64,000 nucleotides of DNA, taken from contig CM072881.1 in the NCBI GenBank assembly GCA_036937835.1, positions 352,501 to 416,500 of the forward strand, in the 5' to 3' direction. The notes under the pieces were generated by a model. That model made no database searches. It was not told the origin of the DNA and saw nothing but the letters and a program-made list of their open reading frames with translations. A program made the position numbers and the translations under genes. This document shows positions 10,948 to 23,100 of the stretch, one piece after another. This stretch comes from Pampus argenteus (taxonomy: Eukaryota; Chordata; Actinopteri; Scombriformes; Stromateidae). Position 1 is the first letter of the stretch. Each line of letters opens with the position of its first letter.

Positions 10948-12230
10948 TTTGTTTTAATAATTATAATAATAATGTGATTTATGGTTCTGATTTCATTTAC
11001 ATTTTCCCATCTGTCAGACACTTTTATCCAAAGCAATTTAGAAGCAAGACAAGACAATCAAGCATTAAGTATATTTTGATGGAAAATTCTTTCAACTACA
11101 TCTTATTATTGGCCTCAGTGGACTGAGCTTACTCAGTTGTCATGGAGATAGCATAGTGAAAGCAAGTGTTTCCAAGGACAGGAATGAACTTTCACTATCA
11201 TTTATAATATCTCAACTATAATACCCCATTCGTGTATAATTCGCAACATAAGGTACTCTTCACTATGATATATTCTGTAGCTCTGAGGAATGTAATCCTA
11301 TCAGTCTCTACAAGTTTAAAATAATGCTTGGTTAAGATTAGTACTTGCAATAGATCTCCATATATGTATAACAAAAACCAAACGAAAATTCTCCCAGAGA
11401 GTACATAATCTTATCAAATGTTGATCTGTATTCAAATTCATATTTATGTAAGATAGTAATATTAAATGAATTAAATTGAACGTTTTCCTTATAATTCTTT
11501 ATTTTCCAATTGCGTTGTAATTTGTTTTCTGTTGTGTCAATAAAAACTCAACTATCACTTCTTCATTTACACAGTAACACTATGCTTTTGTTTTAATCGC
11601 GAACTCAAACAATGTCCGGGTTTTGTAATGTATATCTGGGACATTGACAACAGATGGATTTTAAACGGATTAAGGAGAGACGCTCACGGGTTTTAAAAAT
11701 AGTCCACCTCTTTTCAGTCTACTGATCTCTAATTTTAAACACATCACAGGCGAAGTGATGAAGGTACCGAAAAATAGCGTATCTCCTAATACTCTCCGCA
11801 GTAATTAGGGCAATGGTGTTGCATAATGATTTATGCACAAATCGGCAGTAATACATCGACTGCAGCAAGTCTTTAGTGAAATTATGGCTCCATTTTATTC
11901 TGTGCTGCTCTCTGAACTATTTCCTAAATTTCGCTGGCGGGAATAAGTACAGAGTTATAAATTAGAATAGAAACTAAAGAACCGATTGAGAAATTTTGAT
12001 TTAGATATAACTGTATTCATCTTAAAGGAAAATGGTTAATATACTTAAAGCAGAATAGCAAAATAAATAAATATATTGTATGAATAAATTAATAAATATA
12101 CTGTATGTATAACCTAATAAACAAATAAAAATAACACATTTAAAAATATTTATTTAACGTTTTCACTTTAAATGTCCAAGTGGGCGTGGTCACGGACTTG
12201 CCATGTGATCTGACACGGAAATCGTCTCAG
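10948..12230. other. plcd3-acbd4 intergenic DNA
   Basis: AT-rich sequence between two divergent genes. No coding sequence or clear transposon was seen. GC content rises from about 12180 onward, toward the putative acbd4 promoter. Confidence 0.45.
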
Positions 12231-12233
12231 TAA

Positions 12234-12248
12234 ACTACAACCCCGAGT
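12234..12248 (+). promoter_or_regulatory. acbd4: ACTACAA motif, candidate ZNF143/THAP11-type site 1
   Basis: ACTACAACCCCGAGT resembles the promoter-bound SBS motif ACTACAAYTCCCAG of ZNF143/THAP11. It lies upstream of the likely acbd4 first exon. Confidence 0.4.
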
Positions 12249-12339
12249 GGCCGGACACAAGTCAGTTCGAGGATTGGTAGGTCAATGGGCAATTTTGCTG
12301 ACACACCTGACTGTGAAATTAAATCCTTAAATAGCAGAA

Positions 12340-12354
12340 ACTACAATTCCGAGT
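12340..12354 (+). promoter_or_regulatory. acbd4: ACTACAA motif, candidate ZNF143/THAP11-type site 2
   Basis: ACTACAATTCCGAGT differs from the SBS core ACTACAATTCCCAG by one base. It is the second such motif within about 110 bp and in the same orientation as the first. Confidence 0.45.
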
Positions 12355-12360
12355 CAACTT

Positions 12361-12426
12361 AATGCCTATTGTCGTATTGTTGTGGTCTCTCTTATACAGA
12401 CATGTCGGGTGACCGCATACAGTAAG
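12361..12426 (+). other. acbd4: Putative acbd4 5' UTR exon with short uORF
   Basis: Ends with ACAGTAAG|GTGAGT, a strong donor with GT at 12427-12428. The first acceptor before the start codon (CTTTTCTCAG at 14012-14021) can receive it. The segment contains a complete 8-codon ORF, ATG at 12402 to TAA at 12423-12425, that would precede the main start. The transcription start is unknown, so the left boundary is arbitrary. Confidence 0.4.
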
Positions 12427-12984
12427 GTGAGTCAACAAGCTAACTGCTGCTCGTCCAAAGTTGAAACGGTGTTTATTAGCGACTAAATACGCAGCCTAGT
12501 ATGTTGTGTACGCGTAACCCCCCGTGCTTGAATACCGCATACAAGTTCAGAAAACCATCTGTATGTATGAAAGCAGTTATTGTGCCACACCGGCTTTTTA
12601 AACTGGTCTGTTTAAATACACAGTGGTGGGCGTAAACAAAGTTGATAATTGTGACATGGTTGAATAATCACCTGTGCAGCTGAATGTTTAAGGGAATTGC
12701 ACATTCTGTCAGTGGAAGTATACCTATATGTGTAGGGTCAGGGGGCGCGGCTACGGAAAAAAACATCATGAAGTCTAAGACTGATCTGAATACCGTCTCT
12801 CCACTCTTCAGACTCACCTAGATTTTAAGCTTCTTTCTTTTGTACTACAATATATTTTTGAGGTGTTGTTGATTCTGATATATGTAATTATTTATCTGAT
12901 ATAATGTTTATGTATACAGTATGTGTGTGTATATATCTATATGATGTATGTTTGGATATTTGTGATATTTTGGTGTACTTTTTT

Positions 12985-13395
12985 GTAAGGCAAGGCAAGG
13001 CAAGTTTATTTGTATAGCACAATTCGTACACAAGGCAATTCATAGTGCTTTACAAAGGCAAGGAAAAACATTTGACATTAAGACAAGGAATAGCAATAAA
13101 AAAAATAAAAAAAATTAAAATTAAAGAGAGAAGAAAATTTAATTAAAAACATCAGAATGTCATTTAAAATTAATTAAATATTAAATAATTAAAATAGCAA
13201 ATTTGAAAACAATTTAAAACAATAGACAAATCACTGGATCATGATTAAAAATTCTTAAGAAGTTCTTTAAAAGAGCTCAGCCATAAGCATGTGAAAATAG
13301 AAAAGTTTTTAACCTGGATTTAAAAGTGCTAAGAGTTGGGGCTGATTTCAGTCCTGCTGGTAGTTTGTAGTATGATCTTGTATTCCAGTTTTTTT
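12985..13395 (-). mobile_element. Divergent L2/CR1-like LINE 3' fragment (copy C)
   Basis: Starts with the GGCAAGGCAAGTTTATTTGT type tail complement. On the minus strand it includes the end of a reading frame, KTFLFSHAYG, then a stop, as in L2-type ORF2 C-termini. It lies in acbd4 intron 1. Confidence 0.75.
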
Positions 13396-13595
13396 TCTAT
13401 ATTTCATTGAATTATGAATTGATCTGAGATGTTTATCATCTTAGTTCGCCAATATTCTGACCTGACAAAGATCCAAGTAGTATTGACATTTTGTGACTTC
13501 GATGTAAGTGTACAGGTGTTACCTTCTTTCGGAGAGACAAAAAAAGACCTAAGCTGTACTTTTTGGCTGTCATACTGCTATTTGGTGTAACATTA

Positions 13596-13885
13596 GCACA
13601 ACACATCCATAGAAGCCCACCATCTCTGACATGAAGCCTGGTGGTGGCAGCATAATGTTTCTCTGCAGTAGGCCTTAGAAGGCTAGTGAAGACAAAGTGT
13701 CATATGAATCCAGGAAAAAACACTGGAGGAAAACCTGCTGCTGTCTGCAATAGACTTATTTTCCTGCATAACACCGACTGGAAACATAAAGCCAAAGCTT
13801 GAAGGGAACGGCTACAAAACAACAGCATGTCCTGAAGTGAAGGCCTCAGTCCAGCTTCACAGTGCCTAAGCCGAGTTTTTATAGA
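13596..13885 (+). mobile_element. Tc1/mariner remnant
   Basis: Degraded sequence containing AAGCCTGGTGGTGGCAGCAT, the DNA behind the conserved KPGGGS-type segment of Tc1 transposases, followed by decayed DDE-domain sequence. No termini were identified. Confidence 0.6.
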
Positions 13886-13974
13886 CACATTATTTATAAA
13901 AATGCTAAAGCTGACAGTAATGTAAACAAGGCAGTCTGATATGTAAATTAGTTGCAAACTATTGATTTTCCACC

Positions 13975-13996
<22 letters not shown>
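13975..13996. repeat. (GT)n microsatellite followed by (GA)n
   Basis: Dinucleotide tract ending 25 bp before the acceptor of acbd4 exon 2. Confidence 0.9.
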
Positions 13997-14006
<10 letters not shown>

Positions 14007-14081
14007 ACATGCTTTTCTCAGCTCCAGTCTAAGCTCCAGTTGCATTTATCCCTCCTGGTAGATTAAACAAGTAGAAGTGTC

Positions 14082-14172
14082 ATGCCAGTCCCAATGATGG
14101 CAGAGCCTGTGGTTGATCACCAGAAACGGTTTCAGGCTGCCGTGAATGTCATTCATAACCTCCCCAAAAATG
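14082..14172 (+). CDS. acbd4: acbd4 coding exon 1 (start codon)
   Basis: First ATG after the acceptor at 14020-14021; encodes MPVPMMAEPVVDHQKRFQAA and on to NLPKN. Further Met codons at residues 5 and 6 (the second is followed by G) could also serve. The donor is G|GTATGT. Confidence 0.85.
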
Positions 14173-17100
14173 GTATGTACAGCAAGTTTTTGCATGCTAC
14201 CACATTATCCCACACACCACACATGTGACATAAAGTGTGTTCCTGGTTAGGCTGAACGTAAGCTTCATGAAATAGTGTCTTTAGTAAATGTGAAGGCAAC
14301 AGTCCCATTTCCAGAACACAAATCTCAGGGCAGTTGAGATGTTTTTTGTGCTGTGCTCTCTTGTACAGAGCACACTTAATTTAAAAACCTGTTGATTTAA
14401 TATAGCTAAGTATCAGTAGCATAATGTAATGTCTTTAAACATGTATTATCTCCTAGATCATTTGCTATCCAACTTTGTCAAAAAGTAAAATAGTGACTTG
14501 TTGAACATTCTTTCACACGTTGTTGCTATAAGGTCATAAATTTCAAACTTTTGAATGAAGTTCAGTGTATTTTTGCTTTCATATAAGAGTGAGCAGTGTT
14601 TCTATTGAGACAGCATCTGTCTCTGAAGTTGAGAATGTGTCTTCAATACTTCTTTGCCAAGCATATCCTAAAACAATTTCTACTAGATAAAACCAGTCTT
14701 ACATTGCCTTATATGGGAACAAAATACCCAAATTTTTCCTCATTTTTCCACCTACAGTTTTATTTTCCCCTGAACTAAAGACAAAAAAAACACAACATGT
14801 ACTAATTCTAAACTGGCATATCTGTGTCACCTTAAGAACTGAGATATGATGCTGATGGTTTCACTTTCTTGTGGAAAAAAAAACCAAACGTTTAATCTTG
14901 CAGGTTCCTACCAGCCATCCTATGAGGTGATGCTGCGTTTCTACAGTTTGTATAAGCAGGCAGTGTGTGGACCCTGCACTGTTCCTCGACCCGGCTTCTG
15001 GGACCCAGTGGGTCGCTACAAATGGTCTGTATGTGTGTGTGTGTGTGTGTGTGTGTAGATCAGTAGCTTTAGTTTTTGGTAGCAGACACAACAGCCATTC
15101 AGTTGTTCAGTAGTAGTAATAATAATAATAATACATTGTTTTTATATAGCACTTTTTCAAATGCTCAAAGACGCTTAATGTCATACTTTCATTCAGAAAT
15201 CCCATTTTTATGGAAGTACGCATTATAACACAAAATTGCTAGATATTTGCATGGTGTTTGGTGCAATGCTCTCTTTGTATGTGTCCATGGAAGGTGGACT
15301 TACCACCTTCCACTCAATTCAATTATTCTAAACTGAGTGTGAATTCACCATGTCAGAGTCATTGAGAGTTTGTATTGATGTTGTCTCTGTCTTTGCAGCC
15401 AGAGACATTTTGGTTCTTGATAAAGAACACTAATAAGGGTTTTATATTGCAAACTAAGACACAACTATATGCAGTCTCATAGTGAGCGTCAGTCTCTGTA
15501 GATTGTGTTGCACAGTTAGCAAGTGGAGAGAGGATCAGTGTCTTTGCTTAAGGAAATCTTGACAGGACTCTAGTCTAATACGGGGGCTAATGTGGGGTTT
15601 GAGCTAGGTTAATAACCTGTCACAGGTTCAAATCAAATTAAATTTTATTTGTATAGCCCAAAATCACAAAATACATTTGTCTCAGAGGGCTTTACAATCT
15701 GTACAGGGAGTGACACCCTCTGTCCTTAGACCCTCGATTCGAGTGAGGAAAAACTTGTCCACCAAAAACCTTTTAACAGGGAAAAAGGTGGAAGAAACCT
15801 CAGGAAGAGCCACAAAGGAGGGATCCCTCTCCCAGGACGGACAGAAGTGCAATGATGTCACATGTACAGAACAAATCAACACACACATATTGTACACTCA
15901 CAATGAATTACAATGGATGATAAGAATAGCTTACAATGAATGATGAATTATTGCAGTAACAGTGGAACTTGTGATAGAGACACAGATGCACAGCAGCAAA
16001 TCATTAACTAACTATAAACTGTAATGGGGATATGGTAACAATGATGACGGTGACAACACATGCAGAAGACTCCACGCAGGACCACAGTAGCAGACACAGT
16101 CCACAAGAACCTGCTGGACGAGAGAGCACAGAAACTCTGAGGAAGAAGTTTAGTTAGTAACATGATAGATAGATAGATAGATCGATAGATGGATTAGATA
16201 GATGGATAGATAAGGAGAGAGAGAGAGAGAATGAGAAAGAGAGAGTGTGATAAATGAGTGTGAAAAGACAGATTAATCATATCCAACAAGGAAGGGCTAA
16301 CTTAAGGTAATACATCTTTAAGCAGCCTGGTTGGGATGGAGTCTAAGAGACAGGTTGACGGCTTAGATGAAGAAAATATTAAGGTTATTTGTTGAACGTC
16401 GACGGGAGAAAAGCAACAGAATAAACAGAATTAACAGATTAAGAAGGTGTTATGAAAACTAAAAGTTACAAACACTTGATTGTGTGAATCTTGTATTTGG
16501 CCTTCTGTAGAGCAGAGTTGCAAATGTTGATCAGACTTCCTCAGTATTGAAATTACTGAAACCATGAGTTGCTTCAATGATTTGTTGGTCAACAGAAAAT
16601 TAACTGTCAATTTATTTATTTCAAAATGGATAAACCCCAACTATGCTCTGGTCCAGCTTATCAAATTTAAGGATTTGGTACATTTTACATCATTGCAAAT
16701 TACCTATCTTGGTGTTTTGGACTGCTTGTCTGACAGGAAATTCAAAGATGTCACACGTTCTTTGAGAAACTGTCATAATTAATTCCTCTATTTTTAATAA
16801 TAATCAGCACACCAACTGAAAATCAAAATATGTTGCATCCCTATTTGAAAATATTTTTTATTTTTATTTTACTGAGGAAATTATACCCTAAATACCCATG
16901 TGTCAAGACAAATTTAAACAATGACATATATTGGTAGACTTTGCATTGCAACCTATATTATCATACAATATTGTCAAAGCTCTCTAGTCATTGTTGAATA
17001 CCTGTGTAGAATACTATATTGGCAGATACAGTTCTGTTTTTACTAATTTTAAAGTCATCATCAGGGCAACATGAATTAAAAAGTGCCAGTGCATTATATC

Positions 17101-20100
17101 CTAAAAGACAAGGCTTTACGTGGCTTCTTTTCGATAATCTTGTGAATGTTAATAACAATAACAATAATAAAATAACATTTATTGTGTGCATGTGCCTGTG
17201 CATGTGCCTGTGTGTGCGTGTGTTAGGGATTCTTGGAGCCGACTGGGAGAGATGAGCAGAGAGAGTGCCATGGCAGCATATGTGGACGAGATGAAGAAAG
17301 TAGCACAGGAGGTACATGACAGATTTGTTAAGCTCATATATTTCAATTCAGCATTGCACATTCATGTAATAATTCTAACAAGATCTCATCTACAGACTGA
17401 TTCTTTTTTTGTTCAAAAATTGCAGTTTGTCCAATCCAATCAAATCCAATGATAAGTATGATAAACGATTTATAATTTCCCAGTTTTTGGGATTAATAAA
17501 GTATCTATCTATCTATCTATAAATGCTTACAATTGCCTACTTAGAATTGAGTGATAAAAGCACCTTAGGAATGTCAGGTGGAGCGGAATTGTAAAGGATA
17601 ATTTATGGATATTAGAGAAGGAATGATAATAAATTTGTTCTTATCATCATATAATTATAGAGGGTAAAACTGTTTCTGTATAGCTTGCAAATATTTTACA
17701 ACTTGATGTAGTATTGGCCCATTCTCCATCACCTAATCAGTTTAAGCAACAATTAACTCTTCAAACAGAATTTTATTTCTTATCTATAAAGCATGCTGAA
17801 AATCTCAGAATCCAGTAGTTTTTTTAAGGCGTTTATTTTGAGCTCTATACATATATAGTGTAATCTGTCCCCTAAGATATGCTTTCATTGATTCCCACAT
17901 TACTGAAGAGGACATTCCTGGGATTTAATTACAGTGCCCAGCATAAATGAGTACACCCCCTTTGAAAAGTAACATTTTAAGCAATATGTCCATGAAAACA
18001 AGAAATATTTCCAAAATTTTCGCAGACCAAGTTTAATAGAACATCTGCATAACAAACAACACAAAAGTTTGCTTAATAATATAACTTAGATGACAAATTT
18101 TTCAGTTTTACTCAAATTAGGGGGGAGCAAAAATGAGTACACCCCCAACAAAACTACTGCATCTAGTATTTTGTATGACCTCCATGATTACTAATGATGG
18201 CACCAAGTCTTCAGGGCATGGAATGAACAAGTTGGCAACATTTTGCAACATCAATCTTTTTCCATTCTTTAACAATCAATCATTCTTTTAGAGACTGGAT
18301 GCTGGATGGACAGTGACGCTCCACTCGTCAGTTCAGAATTCCCCATAGATGTTCGATTGGGTTCAGATCAGGTGACATGCTTGGCCACTGAATCACTCTC
18401 ACCCTGTTCCTCTTCAGAAAGTCAACAGTGGCCTTAGATGTGTGTTTAGGATCGTTGTCATGTTGGAAAGGTGCACCACGACGAAGTGCTCGGAGTGATG
18501 GTAGCATTTTCTTGTTCAGTATAGAGCAATACATCTCCGAATTCATGATGCCATCAATGAAGGGAAGCTCCCCAACACCTGCAGCACTCATGCAGCCCCA
18601 CATAAGGACACTGCCACCACCATGCTTCACTGTGGGCACCATGCATTTTTCTCTGTATTCCTCACCTTTGCGACGCCATACAGTTTTGAAGCCATCAGTT
18701 CCAAAAACATTTTTTCAAAAAAATTTCAGTAAAACTGAAAAATATAGATAGATAGATAGCCAGCCGGACACCAAGTACAGAGCCAGCCTTCTTGGTGTAT
18801 AAGGTGAAGCAACGATCACGATGGTGGACGTGAACTCTCTCTGTAAATAATATGGGCGCATTCCCACAGCTAACAGTTCAATGTCCGGGGTACAGAGACG
18901 TTCCTTCAGGTTGACATGTCCAGGATTGCACCACCTCTCACTCACAAAAAGTGCAATCCCACCACCCTTCTTCTTCCGGCTTGAGGAACAGTCTCTGTCT
19001 CCACGTACCAGGCTGTAACCAGGCAACCCGACGCTGTTATCATGGATGTGCGAGTGCAGCAAAGTTTCAGTAAAACAAAAAATGCTACACTCGCGGTACT
19101 CCCTCTTCACCAGTGCTGACAGTTCATCCATCTTATTCCCAAGAGACCTCACGTTTCCCATTATGATCGCTGGTACCGCTGGTTTATGTCTTTTCCTTTT
19201 ATCCCTCCGTTTGGTACCAGACCTGCTACCCCGGCGTCTCCTCCGTAACTCCTGCGGGATCACAGGTCTGTCTCCGGGCAGCACCACGGGATTACTCAGC
19301 GCCATCAGCTGTTCACGCGTGTACACAAAAATTGATCCGGTCATTTTTCAAAACAAAAAATACTAAAATTAACTAAAATAAACAAAAAATACAAAAAATA
19401 ACAAAAAAAAAAAAACTACGGAGCTGCTGCAACAGGCTGCCACCAGGAGCGGCGCCAATTCTAGTTATATAATTAATAAATTATATAATTAAATCATATA
19501 ATTAACCAAACGTTTGTGTTGTATGCTACACATATGTTCTATTAAACTTACTCGGAGAATATTTTGGAAATATTTTTTGTTTTCATTGACATATTGTTTA
19601 AAGTGTTACTTTTCAAAGGGGGTGTACTCATTTATGCGGGGCACTGTATGTGCTGCATAGTCAGTTATCTCAGTTGAGATGAATTTGACAAATCCTACCT
19701 CAGATAGTGTCTGCAGACTGATTCTGAGAGATTCTGATAAATTCACAGCTCCTAGAAATGGTGCAGAAACGAGAAGCAGTGGCAGCAGAGGTAGCAAGTT
19801 GTCTGCTCAGATCAGCTATCCAGTGATCAACAAAGGTTTCTACTCACACTGCAGGTCATTACCACCATGCCCATTAATGAGAAGACAGCCTCTCTCTTTC
19901 ATCACTTCGAGCCTCTCTACGTGGTGATTGATGACATGCCACGGCCTCCGGAGTCTCTGCTCATGCTCAGAGAAGGTCAGTGGACCTCTGTAACCATGTG
20001 CTTGTGTGAGAAAATATTTTCTCTGAATTTCTTCATTTGTGGATTCTATACAGACATATAAATACATATATTTTCTTCTCAAATTATTCTTTCCAAAAAT

Positions 20101-23100
20101 TAATTCAAGCATCTTTGAAAATAGTGATGTATACAGACAAATATTCTTATTATTTATTTGTTATGATGGCCAGTAAAGATGCAGTTTTACAATTGTGTGA
20201 AAGTCTGATTATTTTTGCACATCTCAAACTGTTTTTTCTTCCACAGGTGAATGTAAATGGTAGTACATATATTTTTGGCTTGTACAATGTCCTGTTCATC
20301 TAAACAGTTAATAGGAAATTAATCAATGATTTATCTCAGTGTAAATGTTGATAAGAGTCTGTGTGTGTGTGTTACTGTAGATCTTAAAGGTAGTGAGCCA
20401 GCTGACAGACCAGGAGATATTGAGGATAAGGAGCAGGTTGGGCCTAAGGAAGGTTCTTCTCTACAGAAGGGTCCAGTTCCACAGCAGGAGTTCATCCTTC
20501 CTGAGGTTATAGACCTCACTGCCAACACCATCCCTAATGGTGCGTCATGTCTGTATCCTCTGTTCACAGCTCTGCCTGTCTAGAACACACTCAGGTTTTG
20601 TGGCATAATCAGACTCCAAAGCTGCCGCCAACTGGATGGATCAGACACAAACATACCATAACCAGTAACCTTTCTACTTTCTTCAGTGTGTTTGTCATGT
20701 ACTTTAGATTATTGTGGCTTTTTTTAAGATATATTCTCTATTTAGAGTTGGGCATGTTAATAGGGAGATATGATCAATGATTGAGTCATGGCCAATCCCA
20801 CTAGGTCAGGGGTGGGCAATTATTTTGTCCATGGGGCCACATGAGAAACAGAAAATATCGTAAAGGGCCAGGCCAAAAGGCTGAACTCAATTCTGCACCA
20901 TATTAATTGCACCATATTAACAACAACCAGTAAATAGCATTGTTTTGACTAGCTAGTAAGAGTGGGCTATATGTTATAATTAAGCAATTAAAAAGTGAGG
21001 TTGCCTAAGAAAACATGTCATTTACTCAATCAAATTTCCTAAATCAATGGTAAACAAAATTGAACATTTGTGAAACATTTTTAAAACATAATGACTTTTT
21101 TAGTGAACATTTTCAGTCACATTCACTCCACATTTTGAGTATCAAATACTGTTGAAAAAAGGTTCTTAGCATTCTACACGATATTGTCTTTGTGCTCCAA
21201 ACATTAAATCGAGACATGTCATGTTGAACTAACTGAACTGAACATCACTGAACTGAGTGAGTGTCCCAGTTCACTGCTAGTAGGTGCATGCACATGCCTA
21301 CATCATTTGTAGTCTGATCACCTCATTTGGTGTTTTTAAGTAAGTTTTAAAGTAAGTTTTTCTTGTTCAGTGAGAGAAATCTAATCTCTGCTGGGCTTTA
21401 ACGAGTGCATCAAAGTCAGGTTGAATGTCTGAGATGGAGATGCGAAGCATAGCTGACAGTTGATCATCAGTGTGATAGGATCTGTACTTGGATTTTGTAA
21501 ACTTCATCATTGAAAATGTTTGTTCACATATGTAGATAGAGCCAAAGAGAATCAACATGTTCTGTAAATATCGCCTCATGTTTGGAAAGTTCTCCTCCTT
21601 AAGAGAAGAGTAGAAATCAAGCAGAGATCATGACCAAAAGTGCTCTGGCAGTACTGGATCCGACTGCTGGTCAATGAGTTCTAGCTGAATGTCATTGGCT
21701 GCATCCATACTGCCGGTAATGGGAAAGGAAATCATGAGCATTTCATCCTTGATTGTTCTAAAATCTTCAAATCACCTTGAAAACTCACAATGCAATGTAC
21801 CCAACATGGATGACTACCTGTGGAGGTGATCAGGGTTTTCCCTGTCTTTCAGGGTTTGCATGTGAATGAGTGTTGCTCTCCAACTGGCTTGAAAGGAACT
21901 ACATCTTTCTCATGAAAGCCTTCACCAGGCTGTGCATTTCAGAAATGAAAAGGCCCTTTCCTTGCAGTTTGGTGTTCAGTTCATTCAGTGCAGTCACATC
22001 AACAGCAAATGCAAATTCTGCCATCCACTCCTTATCTGAGAGCTCTGGGATGCATTGTGCCCAGGCTGAGCCATCTGATAGCTGTGTGATAGCCGATGTC
22101 ACTTTGCTCAGTCTCAAGCTTCTCAAAAAGTGATTCAATGCCCCTGCCCTGATGAAGTTTGCTGTTTTAGCAACAACATCTCTGCATACCACTCTCTCCT
22201 ATTTCGATCCCAGTGTGTCAATGTTTACCTCCGTAAACAGATCGATCCCTGTTGTTGTCCCTTTGATTATTCACACGGCTGCCAGCTCCTCTGTAATCTT
22301 ATCCCCCGGACAAATACGAGTAGCTAGGCTGTGTCGCGGACATCACACCTCTTGTCCAAAGCCAAGGGGAAAAAAAATCAAAACTTACCACTTCACGTTG
22401 CAGCTGAAGCTTCATATTCCTCGCAATATCCTCAGTCTTCCTTGTCATTTGCCTGGGCAGCGGGACTTGCTCAAATGCACCTTTTTTCAAGGCATATTAG
22501 TGCTGCAGAGTCCATCAAGCACGCTTTGACAAACTCTCCTTCCAAGGATGGCTTACTCTTTTTTTTTTTTTTTGATTTTCAATAAGAACATACAAAACAC
22601 AAAAGAGGCAAGCCTCCCTGCATACGCATACTAAATGAATTAAAAATAAAATAAACTGAGTAATAAAATAATAAAATAAAATCGTCACACTCAATAGCCC
22701 TACAGACAGATATTATCTACTGTTGCCCGAGAAAGTCCAATAAAGGTGCCCACACTTCTTCAAATTCTTGTACTTTACCCCTGATTACATAGGTTAGCTT
22801 TTCTAATGCAACATACATTGCCATCTCTCTAATCCAAGAACGTGTAGAAGATACTTCAGTATCTCTCCAAGATAAAGCAACCATTCTCCTGGCCTGCAGG
22901 AGGCCAAAGTTGATCTGAGTCTTACACTTAGAGTTAACAGAAAAGTAATCTGGATATATTCCTAGAATACAAAGTTTTGCGGCACAGGGTACTTGAATAC
23001 CTGTGATTTTACTTGGTGTGAACAACCATTTTCCAAAAAGCTACCAATTTAGGACACTCCCATACACAATGAGTCAAAGTGCCTTTCTCAGTCATACATT

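Larger units (their letters stand above)
17932..19646 (-). mobile_element. Tc1/mariner element with long TIRs and TA target site
   Basis: Both ends are CAGTGCCC.GCATAAATGAG and the inverted repeats extend nearly 190 bp. TA dinucleotides flank it at 17930-17931 and 19647-19648. The minus-strand transposase remnant keeps only the DDE domain. A LINE fragment (18744-19458) is inserted at the inner edge of the right TIR. It lies in acbd4 intron 3. Confidence 0.9.

Noticed and set aside
16164..16230. Regular GATA repeats as a possible CRISPR-like or satellite array
   Set aside because: Simple microsatellite within an L2 3' UTR; no spacers.
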